DNA of 5,677 bases from Verrucomicrobiota bacterium (GTDB lineage: Bacteria > Verrucomicrobiota > Verrucomicrobiia > Limisphaerales > AV2), in assembly GCA_003218935.1 (NCBI GenBank), contig QHPA01000306.1:840-6516 (forward strand). Direction: 5' to 3'. The notes beneath the pieces are model-generated. The model searched no databases. It saw only the letters and a program-made list of their open reading frames with translations, and was not told the DNA's origin. Shown here one piece after another: positions 1 to 5,677 of the stretch. Numbering within the stretch: the stretch's first letter is position 1; each line of letters starts with the position of its first letter. The position numbers and the translations under genes were made by a program.

Positions 1-2
1 AC

Positions 3-608
3 AACACAATTTCCGCTTTTATCAAGTCGATGCGTGGCAGTGACCCGGACGCGACGCTGTATTGGCTGGCGAAAATGATCCACGCGGGCGAGGATCCGCG
101 CTTCATTGCGCGCCGCATCGTGATTCATGCGGCGGAGGACGTGGGGTTGGCCGACCCGATGGCGCTGGTGCTGGCCAACGCGGCCTTTCAAGCGGCGGAA
201 TTCATCGGCTGGCCGGAGGCGCGCATTCCTATTGCCGAGGCGGCGCTTTACATCGCCACGGCGAACAAGAGTAATTCTGTCATCACCGCCATTGACGCTG
301 CGTTGGGAGACGTTCGTTCCGGGCGCACTCTGCCGGTGCCGGAGCATTTACGCGATGCGCATTATCCCGGTGCCAGGCGGCTCGGCCAGGGCGAGGGTTA
401 CCAATATGCCCACGATTTTCCCGAGCACTTCGTGGTTCAGGAGTACCTCGGCGCCGAAAAACATTACTATGACCCGTCGGATCAAGGCGCCGAAAAGAAG
501 ATCAAGGAGCGGGTCGAGAAATGGCGAACACTCACGGCGCAAGCCAAAGCCCAACGGTCCAAGCCAAAAGCCGGGCCGACTCAACCGCGGGAGCGGGAGC
601 AGCAATGA
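3..608 (+). CDS. rarA: Replication-associated recombination protein A (RarA/MgsA), C-terminal part
   Basis: This is the C-terminal ~201 residues of RarA/MgsA, a AAA+ ATPase related to clamp-loader subunits that acts at stalled replication forks. The reading frame is open to the left edge, and the residues before the first ATG (NTISAFIKS, then [12 protein letters not shown]) match the conserved RarA segment. The true start and the Walker A/B ATPase core therefore lie upstream of the window, and the ATG at 30 is internal. Family hallmarks seen are [14 protein letters not shown], the helical stretch [16 protein letters not shown], and [15 protein letters not shown], which belong to the C-terminal helical and oligomerisation domains. 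The last ~30 residues are a basic, Lys/Gln/Pro-rich tail of low complexity. The stop TGA at 606-608 overlaps the next gene's ATG (ATGA), indicating translational coupling. The family assignment is strong. Confidence 0.95.
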   Translation, partial: NTISAFIKSMRGSDPDATLYWLAKMIHAGEDPRFIARRIVIHAAEDVGLADPMALVLANAAFQAAEFIGWPEARIPIAEAALYIATANKSNSVITAIDAALGDVRSGRTLPVPEHLRDAHYPGARRLGQGEGYQYAHDFPEHFVVQEYLGAEKHYYDPSDQGAEKKIKERVEKWRTLTAQAKAQRSKPKAGPTQPREREQQ

Positions 609-1204
609 ATGAAAACGTTCGGGAGCAAAAGGCCGCGCTGCGCCGCCGCGTTCGCAACGAACTGAAGCGGTTTTCCCCGTCCGATCGCCTCGCAGCTTCC
701 ACTCAGGCTTGTTCGAGGCTGCAACAGGAGCAGATTTGGCGTGAAGCGCAGATCGTCCTGCTCTATGCGCCGCTATCCAGCGAACTCGATGTTGAAGCGT
801 TACTGCGGGACGCGCTGGCAACAGGCAAAACACTGACCCTGCCCCGGTTTGATCCGGAAAGCCAATGTTACGTGGCCTGTCAGGTGCTTGATCTCACAGA
901 GGATTTGCGGCCCGGCCGCTTTGGAATTGTCGAACCGAGGGCAAACTGCCTCGAAGTGCCGTTAAAGAGACTGGACTTTATACTGGCACCTGGAGTAGCA
1001 TTCACTTTGGACGGGCGAAGGCTCGGAAGGGGAAAGGGATTTTACGACCGGTTGCTTTCGTTCGTTCGCGGCATCAAGTGTGGAAGCGCGTTCGACGAAC
1101 AGATCGTGGACGACATTCCGGCCGAGCCGCATGACATTTGTCTGGATTATATATTGACACCGACGCGCTGGCGCCGGGCCTGCCAGAGCGCGGTCAAGAA
1201 ATGA
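605..1204 (+). CDS. ygfA: 5-formyltetrahydrofolate cyclo-ligase (5,10-methenyl-THF synthetase)
   Basis: This encodes 199 residues, the usual length for the family, which converts 5-formyl-THF to 5,10-methenyl-THF with ATP in cytoplasmic one-carbon metabolism. An N-terminal basic helix ([13 protein letters not shown], residues 8-20) carries the Lys/Arg expected for nucleotide binding. SSELD lies near residue 60 and FGIVEP at 106-111. The signature [13 protein letters not shown] followed by RGKGFYDR spans about 129-149. A C-terminal [15 protein letters not shown] (163-177) then DYILTP is typical. The start at 605 is chosen because its ATG overlaps the rarA stop and a GGGAG Shine-Dalgarno lies at 595-599. 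The frame is open further upstream to 521, but that stretch only shadows the rarA tail. The stop at 1202-1204 overlaps the next ATG at 1201, so three genes are coupled in one operon. Confidence 0.95.
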   Translation: MNENVREQKAALRRRVRNELKRFSPSDRLAASTQACSRLQQEQIWREAQIVLLYAPLSSELDVEALLRDALATGKTLTLPRFDPESQCYVACQVLDLTEDLRPGRFGIVEPRANCLEVPLKRLDFILAPGVAFTLDGRRLGRGKGFYDRLLSFVRGIKCGSAFDEQIVDDIPAEPHDICLDYILTPTRWRRACQSAVKK

Positions 1205-2070
1205 TGTTGGCGGCACAATTATTCTGGGAAGGCGCCCTGTTCCTCACCTCGGGCGTAGTGTTGGGTTACTGGTTTCTCCGGTGGAAGCAGCGAAAACTTC
1301 GCGCCACACGCGTTGCCGAGGAGAAGTCGGTTCTGGAAAGCGCCCACCGGGAAGTCGAGGCCATTTTGCGCGAGGCGCGGCTCGCTGCCAATGAAGAGGC
1401 TCTGAAACTCCGCGAGCAAACCGAAAAGTCCTTCGGCACACGCCGGCGCGAACTCATTGACTTCGAACAGCGTCTGGCGGAACGGGAATCCTTAATCAAC
1501 CGACAACTGGAAGGACTGGCGCAGCGAGAAAAGGATTTGCGCGACAACCAGCAGGATCTGGAAGAAAAGAAATGCACGGTCGAATCCGAACGCAACGAGT
1601 TGGTCTGGCTTGCCAGGCTGCGCAAGGAACAGCTCCAAAAACTTTCCCATTTGAGCGAAGCCGAGGCCCGCGGGTTGCTCTTGAAAGAAGTTGAACAGGA
1701 AGCGCTGCGGGACGCGACGGATTTGACGCGGCACATTCTGGAGGAAGCCAAGCTGAAGGCGGAAGATCAGGCCCGTCGCCTGATCAGTCTGGCCATCCAA
1801 CGGTACGCAGGCGAACACACTTTTGAAACAACCACGGCCACAGTGGCGTTGCAGGGTGACGACATCAAAGGGCGGATCATCGGCCGCGAAGGGCGCAATA
1901 TCCGCGCCTTCGAAGCCGCGACCGGAGTCGACATCATCATCGATGAGACGCCGGACGCCGTAACCATCGCCGGCTTCGATCCGGTGCGCCGAGAGATCGC
2001 CCGCCTGGCGTTGACCAAGCTCGTGCGGTCTTCAAGCTCGGGTTGCCGCCGATGCACGTGGAAATCGTGA
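1201..2070 (+). CDS. rny: Ribonuclease Y, N-terminal fragment (membrane anchor, coiled coil, KH domain); gene disrupted
   Basis: This is the first part of RNase Y, a membrane-anchored endoribonuclease that initiates mRNA decay. The ATG at 1201 sits in an ATGA overlap with the upstream stop and is directly followed by a second ATG. A membrane helix covers about residues 6-25 ([20 protein letters not shown]), followed by basic residues. A charged Glu/Arg/Lys coiled coil runs from about 30 to 195. The KH domain has [19 protein letters not shown] from residue 222, with the GREG loop at 228-231, then [22 protein letters not shown]. Homology stops at LALTKLV (residue 275, base 2025). The last 14 residues ([14 protein letters not shown]) are out-of-frame sequence ending at TGA 2068-2070. 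The HD domain continues in another frame, so this product would lack the catalytic site. The identification is firm. Whether the break is biological or an assembly error cannot be told from the sequence. Confidence 0.9.
   Translation: MMLAAQLFWEGALFLTSGVVLGYWFLRWKQRKLRATRVAEEKSVLESAHREVEAILREARLAANEEALKLREQTEKSFGTRRRELIDFEQRLAERESLINRQLEGLAQREKDLRDNQQDLEEKKCTVESERNELVWLARLRKEQLQKLSHLSEAEARGLLLKEVEQEALRDATDLTRHILEEAKLKAEDQARRLISLAIQRYAGEHTFETTTATVALQGDDIKGRIIGREGRNIRAFEAATGVDIIIDETPDAVTIAGFDPVRREIARLALTKLVRSSSSGCRRCTWKS
2023..2030 (+). other. Frameshift/deletion junction inside rny
   Basis: Up to GTG 2023-2025 the RNase Y protein reads correctly in the frame of 1201 (LALTKLV). From GCG 2025-2027 it reads correctly in the frame of 2043 (AVFKLG). 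The conserved linker normally between these points, containing a DGRIHPARIEE-like motif, is absent in all forward frames. Restoring the frame requires missing DNA of length 1 modulo 3, and about 91 nt would fit the family's normal length. An 8-bp direct repeat CAAGCTCG occurs at 2016-2023 and 2033-2040 around the junction. Both copies are still present, so simple recombination between them did not make the deletion. The missing length rests on my memory of the family. Confidence 0.75.
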
Positions 2071-2672
2071 AGCGACTGGGCCGGCTTCGCTTCCGCCACA
2101 GTTTCTCGCAGAACATCCTTGATCACTCGGTAGAAGTCGCCCAGCTAATGGCTCTGATGGGAGCGGAATTAGGGCTCGACGTTACCGCAGCCAAGCGGGC
2201 CGGCCTGCTGCACGACATCGGCAAGGCCATCAATCACGAGGTCGAAGGTTCCCACGCCATCATCGGGGCAGAGTTCATCAAGCGTTACGGTGAATCCGAA
2301 GACGTAATCAACGGCGTGGCCTCGCATCACGACGAAGTCCCCCACACCAACGTTCTGGGAATACTGGTCAGCGCCGCCGACGCCATCAGCGCCTCGCGCC
2401 CCGGCGCTCGCTCGGAAACGATGACGACTTATATCAACCGATTGGAAAGCCTGGAGAAGGTCGGCCTGTCATTTCCAGGCGTTGATAGATGTTTCGCCGT
2501 CCAGGCCGGCCGGGAGTTGCGGGTGGTGGTTCAGCCGGATCAAATTGACGATGATCAGGCTTTTGTCCTCGCGCGCAACATTGCGCGAAAGATTGAAGAG
2601 TCCCTGCAATATCCCGGACAAATCCGCGTCACAGTGGTTCGCGAGACGCGGTGCGTGGAGTTCGCGAAATAG
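2052..2672 (+). CDS. rny: Ribonuclease Y, C-terminal fragment (HD phosphohydrolase domain)
   Basis: This is the catalytic half of RNase Y in a frame shifted relative to the N-terminal half. Homology begins at about base 2025 (AVFKLGLPP), before any plausible start. TTG 2043 and ATG 2052 are the first possible initiators, neither with a clear Shine-Dalgarno; 2052 is listed because it is ATG. Motifs are [22 protein letters not shown], the HD signature LLHDIGK with His-Asp at 2211-2216, VASHHDE, and [13 protein letters not shown]. The C-terminal part has [20 protein letters not shown] and ends [20 protein letters not shown], the usual RNase Y terminus. The two in-register halves sum to about 490 residues. 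About 30 more would bring the total to the 510-520 usual for the family. If expressed, this half would need reinitiation near the upstream stop at 2070, and it would lack the membrane anchor and KH domain. Confidence 0.88.
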   Translation: MHVEIVKRLGRLRFRHSFSQNILDHSVEVAQLMALMGAELGLDVTAAKRAGLLHDIGKAINHEVEGSHAIIGAEFIKRYGESEDVINGVASHHDEVPHTNVLGILVSAADAISASRPGARSETMTTYINRLESLEKVGLSFPGVDRCFAVQAGRELRVVVQPDQIDDDQAFVLARNIARKIEESLQYPGQIRVTVVRETRCVEFAK

Positions 2673-2706
2673 AGGAGACTACAGCCGCCCGTTGGTCGTG
2701 TAGAAA

Positions 2707-2883
2707 TCAACGCCCCTGGTACATCGCCGGCGGCAAACCGGTTTCCCAGCCGCGCGGCTCGTTCCACGGTCGCGACGACGCGTTTTCGGGTTCGGTGCTC
2801 GCACAGCCGGAACAAAGGAGGCCGACGACCCCCAACAGCAGCAGAAAAACCCCAAGCGAAAGACTGATAGATTTGCGTTGCAT
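2707..2883 (-). CDS. Small lipoprotein-like envelope peptide
   Basis: This is a ~58-residue protein starting at ATG 2883. It has a basic N-terminus (MQRKS), a hydrophobic signal segment (LSLGVFLLLLGVVGLL), and then CSGCAS resembling a lipobox. The cysteine after SG would be the lipidated residue, although position -3 is Cys rather than the usual Leu. The mature part is only about 30 residues, ending in a Trp/Pro-rich tail (SSRPWNEPRGWETGLPPAM then YQGR). I have an impression of similar short lipoproteins with an RPWN...W...GLP tail in Verrucomicrobiota, but cannot verify it. A GTG at 2892 would overlap the upstream stop (GTGA) and add three residues; ATG 2883 is preferred. It follows the coiled-coil gene by 5 nt and is probably co-transcribed with it. 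Function is unknown. The preserved signal and close coupling argue that it is real. Confidence 0.75.
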   Translation of the reverse strand: MQRKSISLSLGVFLLLLGVVGLLCSGCASTEPENASSRPWNEPRGWETGLPPAMYQGR

Positions 2884-2888
2884 AAGTC

Positions 2889-3644
2889 TCACAGGCCGAC
2901 CAAAACGACATCGCCTTCCATGATTTCTCCCTGCTTCCAGTCCGCCAGGACGTTGGCGACGCTCCGATGAGATTCGGCGGTCAGGATCCGAACCTTGGCG
3001 ACCAGTTTGCCGGAGCGATTCACAAGCATTTCGCCGCGGGCCAACACGCCGTCGTCGAGCCCAATGTCCAGGACGACAAATTCGTATTTCGGATCGACCG
3101 CCACGACCTTGCCTTTCAAGTCCGGAGGCAACTCCACCTTCGTTTTCGCCCCGGTGAGCAGGTCCAGTTCCGACTTCGTCTGATTGAGCGTTCGCGCCAG
3201 AACTTTGTTTTCATTCCTCAAAGCGTCGTTGTCACCAACCAGCTTTTTATTTTCCACCATCGTCGCCTTAAGCTCATCAATCGAGCGACCTAAAGCCGAC
3301 CACGCGGCCAGCTTGGTCTGCGCGTCGTTTCTTTCCAGAGTTGTCTTATCGAGTCGGGTTGCCAGGTCGTTCGCGCGCTTTTCCTGCTGATCGGCCTTTT
3401 CGCTGGCGGCAGCGAGGTCGTTCTTGGCCGTTTCCAGTTCCTTTTTGGCTTTATCGGCCGCCGTCACGGCGTCTTTGGCTTCCTTCCTGGCTTTACGCTC
3501 GGCTTCTTGAGAAGCCGATAAACTTTGCTTTGTCGTTTCCAGCTCGGAGTTCAGCGTGTTGATTTTGGGGGCCACCACCAACTGGCTGACCGCCAATGCG
3601 GCGATGCCAGCCACGATCGCAATGATTAAGAAAATCCTGACCAT
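2889..3644 (-). CDS. Membrane-anchored coiled-coil protein with C-terminal beta domain, function unknown
   Basis: This encodes 251 residues. Residues 3-25 form one N-terminal hydrophobic helix (IFLIIAIVAGIAALAVSQLVV). From about 27 to 165 lies a long Ala/Lys/Glu/Asp-rich heptad region typical of an extended coiled coil. The last ~80 residues (172-251) look like a compact beta domain: GKVVAVDPKYEFVVLDIG, DDGVLARGEMLVNR, GKLVAKVRILTAESHRSVANVL, then MEGDVVLVGL. That pattern of short strands and a closing GD.V resembles the C-terminal beta modules of some MreC-like or FlgT-like envelope proteins, but this is only a resemblance. Topology is most likely a single inner-membrane anchor with the rest outside the cytoplasm. 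The ATG at 3644 is preceded by a purine-rich AAACGAAA without a true Shine-Dalgarno. It is first in a two-gene operon with the small lipoprotein and is driven by the promoter at 3670-3698. Confidence 0.85.
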   Translation of the reverse strand: MVRIFLIIAIVAGIAALAVSQLVVAPKINTLNSELETTKQSLSASQEAERKARKEAKDAVTAADKAKKELETAKNDLAAASEKADQQEKRANDLATRLDKTTLERNDAQTKLAAWSALGRSIDELKATMVENKKLVGDNDALRNENKVLARTLNQTKSELDLLTGAKTKVELPPDLKGKVVAVDPKYEFVVLDIGLDDGVLARGEMLVNRSGKLVAKVRILTAESHRSVANVLADWKQGEIMEGDVVLVGL

Positions 3645-3669
3645 TTTCGTTTAAGGTTTAGTTGCTGTC

Positions 3670-3698
3670 ACACTAAACAGCCCGCCTGATAGTGTCAA
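3670..3698 (-). promoter_or_regulatory. Sigma-70-type promoter for the coiled-coil/lipoprotein operon
   Basis: Read on the minus strand, a perfect -35 box TTGACA (3698-3693) is followed by a 17-nt spacer and a -10-like hexamer TAGTGT (3675-3670; T1, A2 and T6 conserved). Transcription would begin near 3663 and leave a short leader of about 19 nt before ATG 3644. The -10 hexamer is one arm of an inverted repeat (ACACTA/TAGTGT, 14-nt loop), and GTTG/CAAC could pair outside it. The site could therefore double as an operator. Position, spacing and the intergenic setting support the promoter reading; regulation is inference. Confidence 0.6.
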
Positions 3699-3744
3699 CG
3701 TTCCAGCCACAGGCTCCATTCCGCGTCGGCACAATTGGCTGGCC

Positions 3745-4929
3745 TCAATAAATCACCACAAAACTGCCGTCTGGTTGAGCATAGGCCGCTGGCAGGCTCC
3801 AGACTGGCACGCCGTCGGCACGACCTTTTTCAGCAGTTGCTTTGCCATGTTTATCAAAGAGCTGCCATCCCAGCGCACCGCCCTTTTGCCAGGCGGTGCC
3901 TTCAGTCCAGGCCATCAGGATCTCCCCTTTTGAGTTGGCGGCCACAACCGGGTGTTGGCGCTTTTCGCCGCCGGGAGCGGGAGCCGGATGCGAAAGGCTC
4001 AACGTTTCGGGCTCGATCACATTGAAGTAAACCTGGCCATCCCGTTCCGTGGCGGCCACAACGCCGGAATCACTCTCGGCGAACGCACAACTGCTCATCG
4101 GACAACTTTTAATCATCCATTGGTTTACCGTCTCCAGGTCGAAGCTCGCGGCGTGATCGCGCGAAACCAGGAGCGTCATGTCACGGCTGATTTCATCCGC
4201 CGCGCGATAAACGATGTAAAGCCTCCCTTTCGAGTCCGCGAAAGCCCGCATGCCGCAGCAGCCGCAGGCGCCGGTGGCGCTGCGATTCGCCTGCGCCTCG
4301 CGTTCGAACGTTCTTCCCTCGTCGGTCGAATGGGTGACAAAGACCGCGCGACCGGCTTCGCCCCTTTGGTTTCCGGGCGGACTTGCGTGCCAGACGACAT
4401 AAACGTTGCCCTGCAAATCGGCCGCGACGGACCCGCCTCCGTCCAGCCCGTCTGCCCAGGTGATGACGTTGCGCTCCGGTTCAAATGCCGTGCCTGCCTC
4501 ATTTAATCGAGTGTACAGCATCGGCGTGATTTCCTTGCCGTTTACCGCGGCGCGAGCGGCGCCCTGGCCTCCCATCCAGGCCACATGCACCCGGCCATTT
4601 CTGCCGATGGCCAGTTGCGCGCCGCGAATGGTCCCCGTGGCTATCGCGCTCGCCGCCTGGCGGTTGACTCGGATGGGCGGTGAAAAAGCCTCTTCGTCGG
4701 CTTTGCGACGAACGTAAAAAATGTCGCCGCCCTGCGGTTCGCCTTTGAAGTAGATCAAGTGGACAACACCTTTGGCATCGACCGAGGCTTGCGGCTGAAT
4801 GCCGCCCTCGGGCGCGCGAATCAGGCCGACTTTTGACCGGTCTGCACGCCCGAGTGCAATCAACGTAGTCCAGAGGAACGCACAGAATGCAAATCGGACA
4901 AATGCTGCTGCTTGATTTGAAGCTTTCAT
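3745..4929 (-). CDS. Secreted sialidase/BNR-repeat-like beta-propeller protein
   Basis: This encodes 394 residues from ATG 4929. The frame is open to a TTG at 4974, but only the ATG gives a normal signal peptide: MKASNQAAAFVRF, a hydrophobic stretch FAFCAFLWTTLIAL, and a likely cut after GRA. The mature protein has repeated beta-blade units of the type 'D..G..H..Y/W' (SVDAKGVVHLIYF, GRNGRVHVAWM, DLQGNVYVVWHA, DSKGRLYIVYR, NSKGEILMAWTE). It also has one clear Asp-box, STDEGRTF (201-208), and a degenerate one, SRDHAASF (256-263). This matches the sialidase-superfamily propeller fold. Actual sialidase activity is doubtful because no Arg triad can be assigned. Unusual cysteines occur as CGCC (222-225) and CPMSSC (276-281). 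I recall related secreted proteins with CPCCRP and CPH.GP motifs at equivalent places. It is separated from both neighbours by about 100 nt and is probably its own transcription unit. Confidence 0.8.
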   Translation of the reverse strand: MKASNQAAAFVRFAFCAFLWTTLIALGRADRSKVGLIRAPEGGIQPQASVDAKGVVHLIYFKGEPQGGDIFYVRRKADEEAFSPPIRVNRQAASAIATGTIRGAQLAIGRNGRVHVAWMGGQGAARAAVNGKEITPMLYTRLNEAGTAFEPERNVITWADGLDGGGSVAADLQGNVYVVWHASPPGNQRGEAGRAVFVTHSTDEGRTFEREAQANRSATGACGCCGMRAFADSKGRLYIVYRAADEISRDMTLLVSRDHAASFDLETVNQWMIKSCPMSSCAFAESDSGVVAATERDGQVYFNVIEPETLSLSHPAPAPGGEKRQHPVVAANSKGEILMAWTEGTAWQKGGALGWQLFDKHGKATAEKGRADGVPVWSLPAAYAQPDGSFVVIY

Positions 4930-4948
4930 GGTGACATATCGAGGCAAA

Positions 4949-4954
4949 TTTATA
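4949..4954 (-). promoter_or_regulatory. Possible -10 element upstream of the propeller gene
   Basis: On the minus strand TATAAA (within GGGTATAAATTTGCC) lies 20 nt before ATG 4929 in an AT-richer patch of a GC-rich gap, so it could serve as a -10 box. No convincing -35 hexamer is found at 16-18 nt spacing (the candidates are TCTTTG and TTCTTT). The implied leader would be very short. This is a weak candidate based on composition and position only. Confidence 0.22.
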
Positions 4955-4970
4955 CCCGTGCCCGCAGGTA

Positions 4971-4991
4971 GCAAAGAAAAAGCGCGCGCTT
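4971..4991 (-). terminator. Possible intrinsic terminator after the receiver gene
   Basis: Read on the minus strand, a perfect 12-nt palindrome AAGCGCGCGCTT (4991-4980) is followed at once by TTTCTTT. A GC-containing stem with a U-rich tail is the form of a Rho-independent terminator, and it lies 38 nt past the receiver stop. The stem is short (4-5 bp with a 2-4 nt loop), so efficiency is doubtful. Confidence 0.33.
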
Positions 4992-5029
4992 GATCCGGCA
5001 GCGTTGTTAAAGTGCCTGACGCGGCCCCT

Positions 5030-5416
5030 TCAGTGTTGAGGCGCGTCGCTGTCCAGGGTGTGCTTGCGAATCTCCTCCAGGAGTTGGGTGGGGCTGAAGG
5101 GTTTGGTCAGGAAAATCGCCGCGCCGGATGATTCCGCTTCCTCGCGGGTGTATTTATGCGGATTGGCCGTGAGCATGATGACTGGAATGGAGCGCGTGGA
5201 CACACCTTGCTTGAGTTGCCGCAGGGCAGAGAGACCATCCATGTTTGGCATCATGGCATCCATGACGACGAGGCGGGGTTTTTCGCGCGTGGCAGCTTCA
5301 ACCGCCTCGCGCCCGTTGCGGGCCTTGATCATTTCATAGCCGGCGTTTTCCAAATGATGTTGAATCAAGCGCAACATGAACGGCTCGTCATCTACAATCA
5401 GTATTTTATGCGGCAT
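5030..5416 (-). CDS. Single-domain response regulator (CheY-like receiver)
   Basis: This is a 128-residue stand-alone receiver with no output domain. The acidic pocket is D9-D10 in ILIVDDEP, and the phospho-acceptor is D53 in VVMDAMMPNMDG. T83 sits in VIMLTAN and K105 in FLTKPF. All four conserved functional positions are intact, so it should be phosphorylatable. The ATG at 5416 is supported by GGAAAAGG at 5422-5429. It ends in a short polar tail (DSDAPQH). It lies 21 nt downstream of a SpoIIE-type phosphatase gene and is almost surely co-transcribed with it. Together they suggest a phosphorelay feeding a phosphatase or partner-switching pathway. The cognate histidine kinase is not in the window. 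The fold assignment is certain; the pathway is inference. Confidence 0.94.
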   Translation of the reverse strand: MPHKILIVDDEPFMLRLIQHHLENAGYEMIKARNGREAVEAATREKPRLVVMDAMMPNMDGLSALRQLKQGVSTRSIPVIMLTANPHKYTREEAESSGAAIFLTKPFSPTQLLEEIRKHTLDSDAPQH

Positions 5417-5421
5417 ATCGA

Positions 5422-5429
5422 CCTTTTCC
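5422..5429 (-). promoter_or_regulatory. Shine-Dalgarno of the receiver gene
   Basis: The minus-strand sequence GGAAAAGG ends 5 nt before ATG 5416, a normal spacing. It sits in the 21-nt gap after the phosphatase stop. It fixes the receiver start and shows that the receiver can be initiated independently rather than only by coupling. Confidence 0.6.
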
Positions 5430-5437
5430 GCGACGTT

Positions 5438-5677
5438 TCACTCCGCCATGATCAGGAAAGTCTGATCATCTTTCAAGCTCGTATTCGCCTGAAATTTCGC
5501 GAGCTCTGCAGCCAGTTCGTCCTTCAACTCCTCGGCCTTCCGCGGGCGGGTCGTGGTTTCCTTCAGCCATTCCAGCAAGCGCTCCTGGCCGAAGAGTTCG
5601 CCTCGTGCGTTGCGGGCTTCGGTCAGCCCATCCGTGTAGAGCAGAACACGGCAGTTCCGGGGCAACTCAGCCGTTTC
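5438..5677 (-). CDS. SpoIIE/PP2C-type serine phosphatase, C-terminal end
   Basis: This is the final 79 residues of a protein whose frame is open to the right edge, so the start and most of the catalytic domain lie outside. The visible part carries LLYTDGLTEARNARGELFG followed by a helix-rich segment and a closing DDQTFLIM. This is the standard C-terminal half of the SpoIIE domain found in RsbU/RsbP/SpoIIE phosphatases, with the metal-binding Asp residues in TDG and DD present. Such enzymes dephosphorylate anti-anti-sigma (STAS) proteins. They often carry N-terminal receiver, PAS, GAF or HAMP sensors, which cannot be seen here. The TTG at 5665 is internal, since conserved sequence continues upstream of it. 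It is followed by the receiver gene in the same operon. Confidence 0.9.
   Translation of the reverse strand, partial: ETAELPRNCRVLLYTDGLTEARNARGELFGQERLLEWLKETTTRPRKAEELKDELAAELAKFQANTSLKDDQTFLIMAE

Noticed and set aside
348..833. 161-codon minus-strand open frame
   Set aside because: It spans the rarA/ygfA junction in antisense, with no domain and shadow-like composition. Both sense genes are well supported.
1266..1751. 161-codon minus-strand Ser/Arg-rich frame
   Set aside because: It is the antisense image of the RNase Y coiled coil; the Ser/Arg richness mirrors Glu/Ala/Arg codons on the other strand.
2023..2070. Programmed -1 ribosomal frameshift joining the rny halves
   Set aside because: There is no slippery heptamer near the junction, and a frameshift would not explain the missing ~30 conserved linker residues. 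A deletion is simpler.
2673..2706. Bidirectional terminator between the convergent operons
   Set aside because: The 34-nt gap has no stable GC stem or T run on either strand.
3703..3742. CCAGCC/GGCTGG inverted repeat as terminator of the propeller gene
   Set aside because: There are only 6 paired bases around a 28-nt loop and no T tract follows on the minus strand, so it is likely chance.
3952..4506. 184-codon plus-strand open frame
   Set aside because: It lies wholly antisense to the propeller gene, has no recognisable domain and shows Arg/Ala/Gly-rich composition typical of GC-rich shadow frames.
4930..4974. Upstream TTG start for the propeller protein
   Set aside because: It would add 15 residues before a normal signal peptide that begins exactly at ATG 4929.

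Overview
The window looks like chromosomal DNA from a bacterium of moderately high GC content. The gene order and protein styles suggest Verrucomicrobiota or a relative in the PVC group. The hints are a compact rarA / 5-formyltetrahydrofolate cyclo-ligase / RNase Y cluster, a small lipoprotein with a tryptophan-rich tail, a membrane-anchored coiled-coil protein, and a secreted sialidase-fold propeller. The taxonomic call is inference from remembered protein styles, not from a search. No RNA gene, IS element, CRISPR array or phage gene was recognised.

Plus strand, 1-2672: a tightly coupled operon. It enters with the C-terminal half of the RarA/MgsA AAA+ recombination factor, followed through ATGA overlaps by 5-formyltetrahydrofolate cyclo-ligase and then by ribonuclease Y. 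The RNase Y gene is broken. After the KH domain the frame changes and about 30 conserved residues of the KH-HD linker are absent. This leaves a membrane/coiled-coil/KH half (1201-2070) and an HD-phosphohydrolase half (in frame from about 2025 to 2672). A net deletion whose length is 1 modulo 3 (for example 91 nt) explains both the frame change and the missing residues.

Minus strand, 2707-3644: a two-gene envelope operon convergent with the first. A 251-residue protein with one membrane segment, a long coiled coil and a C-terminal beta domain is followed by a ~58-residue lipoprotein-like peptide. A good sigma-70-type promoter (TTGACA, 17 nt, TAGTGT) lies just upstream, inside an inverted repeat.

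Minus strand, 3745-4929: a secreted protein of the sialidase/BNR-repeat beta-propeller type, with an unusual set of cysteines (CGCC and CPMSSC).

Minus strand, 5030-5677: a signalling pair. The C-terminus of a SpoIIE/PP2C-type serine phosphatase runs off the window end and is followed 21 nt later by a stand-alone CheY-like receiver. This fits a partner-switching or stress-type signalling pathway whose input and target lie outside the window.

The gaps 2673-2706, 3645-3744 and 4930-5029 are each about 100 nt or less. They hold only the regulatory candidates listed. I found no wholly new defence or mobile system here. The most notable observations are the broken RNase Y gene, the coiled-coil/lipoprotein pair and the cysteine pattern of the propeller protein.
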